NCBI RefSeq assembly: GCF_007362475.1
Contig: NZ_CP041687.1
Location: 806,001-870,000 of the forward strand
Source: Chryseobacterium sp. SNU WT5
GTDB lineage: Bacteria; Bacteroidota; Bacteroidia; Flavobacteriales; Weeksellaceae
Reading direction: 5' to 3'
Length of the DNA stretch: 64,000 nt
Below, in pieces: positions 19,010 through 27,407 of the stretch (positions are counted from its first letter, which is position 1; the number at the start of each line of letters is the position of its first letter). Made by a program: the position numbers and the translations under genes. The notes below the pieces were generated by a model that ran no database searches, had not been told where the DNA came from, and saw nothing but the letters and a program-made list of their open reading frames with translations.

Positions 19010-19286
19010 GGCTACAAATGTAGAGATTATGATTTTAGTTCAGAAAAAAAATCAATAAAACACCAATTTATTTCACAGATTAAAAAATAGAAACTAATCA
19101 TCCGATGAGGTGATTTTACAAATCGACAGAATTTCCGACTGGTAAAGATCTGAGCGAATACTTGGCGACTTCCTCCCTTCCAATTCGGTTGTCATCATAG
19201 TAACTAAAGTAAAACAGACACTGTTTGCTGCATTTTTAAAGATGACTAGAATAAAATTAAGCCAAGGGGAAATATACCCCACTTTC
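19010..19286. other. Intergenic region upstream of tssH
   Basis: The gap between ruvC and tssH is 342 bases. A minus-strand frame of 62 codons (19094-19282) is present but has no motif or convincing ribosome site. Apart from the tssH promoter candidate at 19287-19319, I see nothing clear. Confidence 0.5.
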
Positions 19287-19319
19287 TTGAACTATTTTCA
19301 AATAAAAACTTTATATTTG
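19287..19319 (+). promoter_or_regulatory. Candidate tssH promoter
   Basis: TTG at 19287-19289 and TATATTTG at 19312-19319 (match to TAnnTTTG) are separated by 22 bases, slightly longer than the usual 19-21. The start codon lies 32 bases further at 19352. The TGTAGTA inverted repeat seen at the hcp genes is absent here. Confidence 0.5.
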
Positions 19320-19351
19320 AAGAACATCTTAACACAAATAAAGAAAGAATA

Positions 19352-21841
19352 ATGAGTGTATTAATATCGAATGAAACGGTAAAGGAACTTTTTCACATTG
19401 CACAATCTATCGCAAAAGAAAACTACAACGCCACTTTTGGAGCACCCCATCTTTTACAAGCTTTAATGCATCAGGACATTGGTCTGCGTGATATTTTACA
19501 AAACATGGAGAAAGATCCCAGCTATTTTTACGAGTGGGCTGATGTAAGAATTGAAGAATATCCGAAGACCGCACATCTTCCAGAGGAGGTTGCTCAGGCA
19601 AATGACATTAAAAACATCCTGCAGGAAGCAGATGAAATGAGTGTTAGATTGGGGTTAGACGAGATCACTCCAATTTGTATTTTGGCCAGTATCGCAAAAC
19701 CTCATGTTGTTTATGATGCGCAGGAACTCAAATCACTTCCTCTTAGAGACCATGAAATATTAAATTATTTCCGAGGCGAGGAAAAAAATATTGGTGATAA
19801 AGTAGATGCCATATTTGACTCTCCGTTCAAGGAAAATGGTTCCTACCCAGCAATTAGCAGCTATTGCATCGATAAAACAGCTCAGGCAAAACAAGGGAAG
19901 TTAGATCATATCATAGGAAGAGATAAAGAGCTTAGGATGTTAATTGAAGTACTGTGCCGAAGGTCGAAACCTAATGCAATTATTGTAGGTGAACCAGGAG
20001 TGGGAAAAACGGCTATGATTGAAGGTTTTGCAGAAGAAATTAACAGAGGAAATGTTCCGGAATTATTGAAGAATGCTACACTTTTAGAATTAGACACTGG
20101 CGCATTATTGGCTGGAACATCTTACAAAGGTGAAATTGAAGATCGTCTGAAAAAAGTTATTAATGAATGTAAACAAATTGAAAAAGCAGTTTTATTCATT
20201 GATGAAATTCACGCACTTTTAGACCCAAAAGGAAGTGCGGGGAATGTAGCAAATTTACTGAAACCAGAACTAGCCAGAGGCGAAATTACCGTTATAGGAG
20301 CAACAACCCAAGAGGAATACAGAAAAATAATAGAACCTGAAAAAGCGTTCAACAGACGTTTTGAAGTCTTAAATATTGAGGAACCAGATGACGCAACGTG
20401 TGTAAAAATGATTGAAGTCCTTCTGGATGGCTACAAAATGCACCACAAAGTTGAAGTTGACCGTGCGGCCTTACCTGAATGCGTACGCCTTTCTAAAAGA
20501 TATGCCAAAGGTAAAAAACTTCCGGATGCTGCAATTGATTTGCTAGACAGAACAATGGCAGCAATTAAGATGCTCGATGAGCTTTCTGAGGGTGAACTTG
20601 CTAAATGGAATGAGGAATATGAAACTCTGTTAAAAGAAGAGTATGCTGAAGAATCGGATTTGGTGGAAGAATTGATTTGGCATTTTAGATTATTACAGGA
20701 TCGATTAAGCCCTATTTTGTGGGGCTCTTTGTCCGATCAGCCGGAGATAGACAACTCTATGAATGTTGATCAAATTAAAAAAATTATTGAAGACACTTAT
20801 GCTGAACTCTTAACGCACGCTTCTGTAAAAAGAGAAAAAGTAGATAAATTGGAACTTGCAGCTGTGATGGCAGCAAAAACAGGAATTCCAATTGGTAAAA
20901 TTCAGGCGCAGGAAAAAGAAAAGCTGATCAATATGGAATCTCTACTTTTAAAGAGAGTAGTTGGACAAGATCATGCTTTGAAAGTTTTATCAGATGCCAT
21001 CGTAGAAAGCCGAAGTGGCCTGAACAAACCAGGGCAACCCATTGGATCGTTCTTCCTTCTGGGACCAACCGGAACAGGAAAAACAGAACTTGCAAAATCG
21101 ATGGCGGAATTACTTTTTAATGATGAAAAAGCCATGGTTCGCTTTGATATGTCGGAATTTAAAGAAGAACATTCTGCTGCATTGCTTTATGGTGCGCCTC
21201 CAGGATATGTTGGTTATGAAGAAGGTGGAATGCTGGTGAATAAAATCCGTCAGCAACCTTACACGGTGGTTTTATTTGATGAAATTGAAAAAGCTCATCC
21301 ATCTGTATTTGATGTCTTCCTTCAGATCATGGACGAAGGGAAAGTACATGACAAATTAGGAAAAGAAGGTGACTTTAGTAATGCATTAATATTATTTACC
21401 TCTAACATCGGAAGTGAAGAAATTGTGAAAAAATTTGAAGAGAATCAAATTCCGGATTCTAAAAATCTCATGCAGATCATGTCTAACTCAGGAAAATTCC
21501 GACCGGAATTTTTGGCCCGGATCACGGAAATTATTCCATTTGCACCCATCACCGAAAGTATTGCCGAGCGTATCTTCAAAATTCAGTTAAAATCACTGAT
21601 CGCCTCTCTTACGAGATTAGGAATGGAATTGGAGATCAGCGATGAGGCTGTTCATAATCTGGCAGTCAATGGATTTAGCAGCAAATATGGTGCACGGCAG
21701 ATCTCTGGAGTTATACGCTCCAGACTTGCCCGACCGATCTCTAAAAAGATTGTACGGGAAGAAGTAAAAGCTGGTGAAATTATTCAAGTGGGTTGGGATG
21801 AAGCTTCTCAAGAACTCACTTGGAATGTCATACCACAATGA
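19352..21841 (+). CDS. tssH: T6SS disassembly ATPase TssH (ClpV), Clp/HSP100 family
   Basis: An 829-residue ClpB-like protein: N-terminal Clp repeat domain (about 1-150), AAA1 with Walker A GEPGVGKTA and Walker B VLFIDEIHALL, a middle region, and AAA2 with Walker A GPTGTGKTE and Walker B VVLFDEIEKAHPSVFD. In T6SS this ATPase recycles contracted sheath (TssB/TssC). The assignment over a general ClpB/ClpC relies on the T6SS genes that follow; in this window it is separated from tssBC by the cargo zone. Confidence 0.85.
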   Translation: MSVLISNETVKELFHIAQSIAKENYNATFGAPHLLQALMHQDIGLRDILQNMEKDPSYFYEWADVRIEEYPKTAHLPEEVAQANDIKNILQEADEMSVRLGLDEITPICILASIAKPHVVYDAQELKSLPLRDHEILNYFRGEEKNIGDKVDAIFDSPFKENGSYPAISSYCIDKTAQAKQGKLDHIIGRDKELRMLIEVLCRRSKPNAIIVGEPGVGKTAMIEGFAEEINRGNVPELLKNATLLELDTGALLAGTSYKGEIEDRLKKVINECKQIEKAVLFIDEIHALLDPKGSAGNVANLLKPELARGEITVIGATTQEEYRKIIEPEKAFNRRFEVLNIEEPDDATCVKMIEVLLDGYKMHHKVEVDRAALPECVRLSKRYAKGKKLPDAAIDLLDRTMAAIKMLDELSEGELAKWNEEYETLLKEEYAEESDLVEELIWHFRLLQDRLSPILWGSLSDQPEIDNSMNVDQIKKIIEDTYAELLTHASVKREKVDKLELAAVMAAKTGIPIGKIQAQEKEKLINMESLLLKRVVGQDHALKVLSDAIVESRSGLNKPGQPIGSFFLLGPTGTGKTELAKSMAELLFNDEKAMVRFDMSEFKEEHSAALLYGAPPGYVGYEEGGMLVNKIRQQPYTVVLFDEIEKAHPSVFDVFLQIMDEGKVHDKLGKEGDFSNALILFTSNIGSEEIVKKFEENQIPDSKNLMQIMSNSGKFRPEFLARITEIIPFAPITESIAERIFKIQLKSLIASLTRLGMELEISDEAVHNLAVNGFSSKYGARQISGVIRSRLARPISKKIVREEVKAGEIIQVGWDEASQELTWNVIPQ

Positions 21842-21848
21842 TAAACAC

Positions 21849-21880
21849 AAAACCCCGGATCGAAAAATTCGGGGTTTTTT
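21849..21880 (+). terminator. Terminator after tssH
   Basis: AAAACCCCG/CGGGGTTTT stem closed around a short A-rich loop and followed by TT; the converging DUF2931 array ends about 290 bases downstream. The sequence between (21881-22172) has no recognisable gene. Confidence 0.88.
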
Positions 21881-22172
21881 ACGTCTGTAAATTTTGATCG
21901 TCAGAAACAAGTTCGTTAAACTGCCACGCGAATATTCCGTAAACGATTATGAAAAAATAATAGAAATACTTCTTTTGAAAAACGCCATGAAAACGCCGGA
22001 GTGAACCATTATAAATTCAAAGGCGATCATAGTGCATAACGTGTAAATTGCAACCGCATCGCCAATTTGAGGATTTATTCAGTAATTAAAAACTGGTATA
22101 AAATATAACAATTAAGTAAAATGCCACTTAATGAGAATGATCGTCTAATTTAGATATAAAATTTTCAATTTT

Positions 22173-23201
22173 CTACCCACCCCAGACTCCTTTAACTTTG
22201 TATTTGGTTAGTGGTATTATTTCATCTTCACATTTCACAGAGAGTTTAAAATCTTTGTACATAAAAGTAGGAATTATAGTGATATACATAGGTTTATTAG
22301 GATGCTTACTTTGTAATTTTTTAAATACGGAAAGCATTTCTTTGTCATCAAAAAGAATTTTTGTGTTATATTTCGTGAACATCGGATAAATACTAAAAGG
22401 TATTGCCGCTAATTCATATTCACCTTTTGCAAGCTCATTTGGTCGTAAATAAAACCGATGTTCTCCATTATAGTATCTAATGTCATTGGTAAGGATAACA
22501 TCTTTTTCATCATAGGGTTGCAGTACAAAACGGTATTTAAACCTTTCCCGATAGTTGTCCCATAAACCAAAAGGAATTCCTTTCTCCCTAATCTCTTCTT
22601 GTGCTTTCTCAGGAACAGCAATTTTGAACCAAGAATCAAAAAATTGCTGCTGATTTTCCTCATCGGCATTTTGATAGAAATCATTTACATCCACAAAAAC
22701 CTCTTTAGCCTGCAGTCTGCATATTTCTACCCGATTATGATTTCCGGAGAGCCAAATTACAACCACACCACCGGGAGCGGCACCAATAGTGAAAGTATTA
22801 TAAGTATCATGTACTAGCGGATTTTCCCCATCAACCTTTTTTCTTCCCTGTACATCAAAACCTTTGTTAAATTCCTCCAAAATCTTATCCACTGGCAGAT
22901 CAGCATCTACCGTGTAAAACTTTTTTTCGGCATAGGCTACATAAGTCAGGTTCAAATGATAAGGGATTCTGCTGCCACCCTGTCCGGCTTTGCTACCGTC
23001 ATACTCCCATCCCCCACCTTCATTACCTGCTTTTGGCATAGAGCAGATAAATTTTTTCTGATCATCCATTAACCAACCTTCATGTACTTCTACTGGGTAC
23101 TCTTCAGGAGCGCTAACTGTAACGCTATAACTGAATTTTGTTTTTTCCTTACACGCCCAAAAAAGTAATGCTAATAAAGTCGAAATTATGATTTTCTTCA
23201 T
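22173..23201 (-). CDS. DUF2931 lipoprotein, candidate immunity protein (array copy A)
   Basis: A 342-residue lipoprotein (signal MKKIIISTLLALLFWAC). Family marks include YPVEVHEGWLMDDQKKFIC, IPYHLNLTYVAYAEKKFY, AAPGGVVVIWLSGNHNRVEIC and the C-terminal EDEIIPLTKYKVKGVWGG. It is the last of five tandem paralogues downstream of a Tle1-type effector gene. Lipoproteins encoded next to Tle1 effectors act as periplasmic immunity proteins in other species; that role here is inferred. It carries the FYQNADEENQQQFF middle variant. Confidence 0.85.
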   Translation of the reverse strand: MKKIIISTLLALLFWACKEKTKFSYSVTVSAPEEYPVEVHEGWLMDDQKKFICSMPKAGNEGGGWEYDGSKAGQGGSRIPYHLNLTYVAYAEKKFYTVDADLPVDKILEEFNKGFDVQGRKKVDGENPLVHDTYNTFTIGAAPGGVVVIWLSGNHNRVEICRLQAKEVFVDVNDFYQNADEENQQQFFDSWFKIAVPEKAQEEIREKGIPFGLWDNYRERFKYRFVLQPYDEKDVILTNDIRYYNGEHRFYLRPNELAKGEYELAAIPFSIYPMFTKYNTKILFDDKEMLSVFKKLQSKHPNKPMYITIIPTFMYKDFKLSVKCEDEIIPLTKYKVKGVWGG

Positions 23202-23214
23202 TCATTTATTTTTT

Positions 23215-24236
23215 CTACCCACCCCAAACGCCTCTTACTTTATATTTTGTTAGTGGAATTATCTCGTCTTCGCATTTCACAGAGAGTTTAAAATCAGTAT
23301 ACATAAAAGTTGGAATAATAATGATATCCATTGGTTTATTGGGATGTTTACTTTGTAATTCTTTAAATACGGAGAGCATTTCTTTGTCATCAAAAAGAAT
23401 CTCTGTGTTATATTTTGTGAACATCGGATAAGTACTAAAAGGTATTGCTGCTAGGTGATATTCGCCTTTTGCAAGCTCATTTGGTCGCAAATAAAACCGC
23501 TGTTCGCCATTATAAAATCTAATATCATTGGTTAGGATAACATCTTTGTCATCGTAGGGTTGGAGTACAAAACGGTATTTAAACCTTTCCCGATAGTTGT
23601 CCCATAAACCGAAAGGAATACCTTTTTCCTTGATCTCTTCCTGCGCTGCATCCGGCAGCTGAATCTCAAACATTTTATCAAAGAAACCTTCTTGAGTACG
23701 CTCATGCGCATTATCATAAAAATCATTTCTATCAACAAAAACCTCTTTAGCCTGCAGTCTGCATATTTCTACCCGATTATGATTTCCGGAGAGCCAAATT
23801 ACAATCACACCACCGGGAGCAGCGCCAACGTATCATAGGTATCATGTACCACTGGATTTTCCCCATCAACTTTTTTTCTTCCCTGTACATCAAAACCTTT
23901 GTTAAATTCCTCCAAAATCTTATCCACTGGCAGATCAGCATCTACCGTGTAAAACTTTTTTTCGGCATAGGCTACATACGTCAGGTTCAAATGATAAGGG
24001 ATTTTGCTGCCACCCTGTCCGGCTTGTTTGCCATCATATAACCATCCAGTATTAGCTACTCCTGCTTTCGGCATCGCGCAGATAAATTTTTTCTGATCAT
24101 CCATTAACCAACCTTCATGTACTTCTACTGGGTATTCTTTTGGAGCGGTTACAGTTACGCTGTAACTGTATTTTGTTTTATTGCTACACGCCCAAAAAAG
24201 TATTGTTAATAAAGTCGAAATTATAATTTTCTTCAT
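23215..24236 (-). pseudogene. DUF2931 lipoprotein gene broken by a 7-bp deletion (array copy B)
   Basis: Two frames (24236-23805 and 23808-23215) together make one DUF2931 protein with the signal, the EVHEGWLMDD segment and the usual C-terminus. At about 23827-23830 the sequence reads GCCAACGTATC where the copy at 26940 reads GCCAACCGTGAACGTATC. Seven bases between two AAC repeats are missing, which shifts the frame. The deletion looks like replication slippage, not a homopolymer read error. It carries the FYDNAHERTQEGFFDKMF middle variant. Confidence 0.88.
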
Positions 24237-24248
24237 TCATTTAATTTA

Positions 24249-25274
24249 CTATCCACCCCAGACACCCTTTACTTTGTATTTGGTTAGTGGTATTATTTCA
24301 TCTTCACATTTTACAGAGAGTTTAAAATCTTTGTACATAAAAGTGGGGACTACCAGAATATCCATTGGTTTATTGGGATGCTTACTTTGTAATTCTTTAA
24401 ATACGGAGAGCATTTCTTGATCGTTAAATTCTATATCGGTATTGTACTGAGTAAAAGATAATTTTGCAATGTTTGGTATTCCGACTAATGTATAGTCATT
24501 CTTGTTTAGATTCGGTAAATAAAATAGATTGGCTTCTCCATTAAAATAACCAACTGATTGAAAGGTAAACTTATCCTTGTCATCATAGGGCTGCAATACA
24601 AATCGATACTTAAATCTTTCCCGATAGTTGTCCCATAAACCAAAAGGAATACCCTGTTCTTTAATTTCTTCCTGTGTTGCTTCAGGAACAGCAATTTTAA
24701 ACCAAGAATCAAAAAATTGCTGCTGATTTTCATCATCAGCATTTTGATAAAAGTCATTTACATCCACAAAAACCTCTTTAGCCTGCAGTCTGCATATTTC
24801 TACGCGATGATGTCCCGCGGAGAGCCAAATTACAATAACGCCGCCGGGAGCTGCGCCAATCGTAAATGTATTGTAAGTGTCATGTACCAATGGGTATTCT
24901 CCATCTACTTTGTGATCTGCTTCGACATCAAAACCTTTGTTAAATTCCTCCAAAATTTTATCTGTAGGAAGATCAGCATCTACCGTGTAAAACTTTTTTT
25001 CGGCGTAGGCTACATAAGTCAGGTTCAAATGATAAGGGATTCTGCTGCCACCCTGTCCGGCTTTGCTACCGTCATACTCCCATCCTCCACCTTCCGCACC
25101 TGCTTTCGGCATCGCGCAGATGAATTTTTTCTGATCATCCATTAACCAACCTTCATGTACTTCTACTGGGTACTCTTCAGGAGCGCTAACTGTAACGCTA
25201 TAACTGAATTTTGTTTTTTCCTTACACGCCCAAAAAAGTAATGCTAATAAAGTCGAAATTATGATTTTCTTCAT
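24249..25274 (-). CDS. DUF2931 lipoprotein, candidate immunity protein (array copy C)
   Basis: A 341-residue lipoprotein with the same signal as copy A. Its residues about 235-285 (FTFQSVGYFNGEANLFYLP and following) differ completely from the VILTNDIRYYNGE block of all other copies, whereas flanking parts are nearly identical. This is the pattern of a variable segment exchanged within a conserved frame. Twelve bases separate it from copy B. Confidence 0.85.
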   Translation of the reverse strand: MKKIIISTLLALLFWACKEKTKFSYSVTVSAPEEYPVEVHEGWLMDDQKKFICAMPKAGAEGGGWEYDGSKAGQGGSRIPYHLNLTYVAYAEKKFYTVDADLPTDKILEEFNKGFDVEADHKVDGEYPLVHDTYNTFTIGAAPGGVIVIWLSAGHHRVEICRLQAKEVFVDVNDFYQNADDENQQQFFDSWFKIAVPEATQEEIKEQGIPFGLWDNYRERFKYRFVLQPYDDKDKFTFQSVGYFNGEANLFYLPNLNKNDYTLVGIPNIAKLSFTQYNTDIEFNDQEMLSVFKELQSKHPNKPMDILVVPTFMYKDFKLSVKCEDEIIPLTKYKVKGVWGG

Positions 25275-25287
25275 TCATTTATTTTTT

Positions 25288-26316
25288 CTACCCACCCCAA
25301 ACGCCTCTTACTTTATATTTTGTTAGTGGAATTATCTCGTCTTCGCATTTCACAGAGAGTTTAAAATCTTTGTACATAAAAGTGGGGACTACCAGAATAT
25401 CCATTGGTTTATTGGGATGCTTACTTTGTAATTCTTTAAATACGGAGAGCATTTCCTGGTCATCAAAAATAATTTTTGTGTTATATTTTGTGAACATCGG
25501 ATAAGTACTAAAAGGTATTGCTGCTAGGTGATATTCGCCTTTTGCAAGCTCATTTGGTCGCAAATAAAACCGCTGTTCTCCGTTATAGTATCTAATGTCA
25601 TTGGTAAGGATAACATCCTTTTCATCATAGGGTTGGAGTACAAAACGGTATTTAAATCTTTGCCGATAGTTGTCCCATAAACCGAAAGGAATACCTTTTT
25701 CCTTGATCTCTTCTTGTGCTTTCTCAGGAACAGCAATTTTGAACCAATAATCAAAAAATTGCTGCTGATTTTCCTCATCGGCATTTTGATAGAAATCATT
25801 TACATCTACAAAAACCTCTTTAGCCTGCAGTCTGCATATTTCTACCCGATTATGATTTCCGGAGAGCCAAACTACGAGTACACCACCAGGAGCGGCACCA
25901 ATAGTGAAAGTATTATTAGTATCATGTACCAGCGGGTTTTCCCCATCAACCTTTTTCCTTCCCTGTACATCAAAACCTTTGTTAAATTCCTCCAAAATCT
26001 TATCCACTGGCAGATCAGCATCTACCGTGTAAAACTTTTTTTCGGCATAGGCTACATACGTCAGGTTCAAATGATAAGGGATTTTGCTGCCACCCTGTCC
26101 GGCTTGTTTGCCATCATATAACCATCCAGTATTAGCTACTCCTGCTTTCGGCATCGCGCAAATGAATTTTTTGTGATCATCCATTAACCATCCTTCATGT
26201 ACTTCTACTGGGTAGTCTTTTGGAGCGCTAACTGTAACGCTGTAACTGAATTTTGTTTTTTCCTTACATGCTCCAAAAAGTAATACTAATAGAGATAAGA
26301 TTATAATTTTCTTCAT
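25288..26316 (-). CDS. DUF2931 lipoprotein, candidate immunity protein (array copy D)
   Basis: A 342-residue lipoprotein (signal ends LLFGAC). The N-terminal half matches the GVANTGWLYDGKQAGQGG variant of copies B and E, and the middle has the FYQNADEENQQQFF variant of copies A and C. It is a mosaic between sub-types. Thirteen bases separate it from copy C. Confidence 0.85.
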   Translation of the reverse strand: MKKIIILSLLVLLFGACKEKTKFSYSVTVSAPKDYPVEVHEGWLMDDHKKFICAMPKAGVANTGWLYDGKQAGQGGSKIPYHLNLTYVAYAEKKFYTVDADLPVDKILEEFNKGFDVQGRKKVDGENPLVHDTNNTFTIGAAPGGVLVVWLSGNHNRVEICRLQAKEVFVDVNDFYQNADEENQQQFFDYWFKIAVPEKAQEEIKEKGIPFGLWDNYRQRFKYRFVLQPYDEKDVILTNDIRYYNGEQRFYLRPNELAKGEYHLAAIPFSTYPMFTKYNTKIIFDDQEMLSVFKELQSKHPNKPMDILVVPTFMYKDFKLSVKCEDEIIPLTKYKVRGVWGG

Positions 26317-26327
26317 TCATTATTTTT

Positions 26328-27407
26328 CTACCCACCCCAGACTCCTTTTACTTTGTATTTGGTTAGTGGTATTATTTCGTCTTCGCATTTTACAGAGAGT
26401 TTAAAATCAGTGTACATAAAAGTAGGAATTATAATGATATCCATAGGTTTATTGGGATGCTTACTTTGTAATTCTTTAAATACGGAGAGCATTTCCTGGT
26501 CATCAAAAAGAACATCTGTGTGATATTTTGTGAACATGGGTTCTATACTGTATGGTATTGATGCTAATTCGTATTCACCTTTTGCAAGCTCATTTGGTCG
26601 TAAATAAAACCGCTGTTCTCCATTATAGTACCTAATGTCATTGGTAAGGATAACATCTTTTTCATCATAGGGTTGCAGTACAAAACGGTATTTAAACCTT
26701 TCCCGATAGTTGTCCCATAAACCAAAAGGAATTCCTTTCTCCCTAATCTCTTCTTGTGCTGCTTCAGGAAGCTGAATCTCAAACATTTTATCAAAAAAGC
26801 CTTCTTGGGTGCGCTCATTCGCATTATCATAAAAATCATTTCTGTCCACAAAAACCTCTTTAGCCTGCAGTCTGCATATTTCTACCCGATTATGATTTCC
26901 GGAGAGCCAAATTACAACCACACCACCGGGCGCTGCGCCAACCGTGAACGTATCATAGGTATCATGTACCAGTGGATATTTCCCTTCTACTTTCTGATCT
27001 CCTTCTACGTCAAACCCTTTGTTAAATTCCGCCAAAATTTTATCTGTAGGAAGATCAGCATCTACCGTGTAAAACTTTTTTTCGGCATAGGCTACATACG
27101 TCAGGTTCAAATGATAAGGGATTTTGCTGCCACCCTGTCCGGCTTGTTTGCCATCATATAACCATCCAGTATTAGCTACTCCTGCTTTCGGCATTGCGCA
27201 AATAAATTTTTTGTGCTCATCCATCAGCCATCCTTCATGTACTTCAACCGGATATTCTTTTGGTGCGCTTACGGTGACGCTATAACCGAACTTTGTTTGT
27301 GCCTGACTATTCATGTCATTTTGTTTATTACATGCCTGAACTGATATAAACAAGAACCAAGCAAAAATTATTTTTAATTTAGTGTACATTTCGTTTTCTT
27401 TTTCCAT
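26328..27407 (-). CDS. DUF2931 lipoprotein, effector-proximal immunity candidate (array copy E)
   Basis: A 359-residue frame; the better start is probably the ATG at residue 7 (27389), which begins MYTKLKIIFAWFLFISVQAC, a lipoprotein signal unlike that of the other four copies. It overlaps the end of the effector gene (stop at 27379), so translation is probably coupled. As the first gene after the effector, with the most divergent leader, it is the best candidate for the cognate immunity protein. Confidence 0.85.
   Translation of the reverse strand: MEKENEMYTKLKIIFAWFLFISVQACNKQNDMNSQAQTKFGYSVTVSAPKEYPVEVHEGWLMDEHKKFICAMPKAGVANTGWLYDGKQAGQGGSKIPYHLNLTYVAYAEKKFYTVDADLPTDKILAEFNKGFDVEGDQKVEGKYPLVHDTYDTFTVGAAPGGVVVIWLSGNHNRVEICRLQAKEVFVDRNDFYDNANERTQEGFFDKMFEIQLPEAAQEEIREKGIPFGLWDNYRERFKYRFVLQPYDEKDVILTNDIRYYNGEQRFYLRPNELAKGEYELASIPYSIEPMFTKYHTDVLFDDQEMLSVFKELQSKHPNKPMDIIIIPTFMYTDFKLSVKCEDEIIPLTKYKVKGVWGG

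Noticed and set aside
19094-19282. 62-codon minus-strand frame between ruvC and tssH
   Set aside because: No motif, no clear ribosome site and composition like intergenic DNA; it also overlaps the upstream flank of the tssH promoter.
22198-27161. Plus-strand frames of 60-142 codons opposite the DUF2931 genes
   Set aside because: They recur because the coding strand recurs; the same antisense frame appears in each paralogue and has no independent features.
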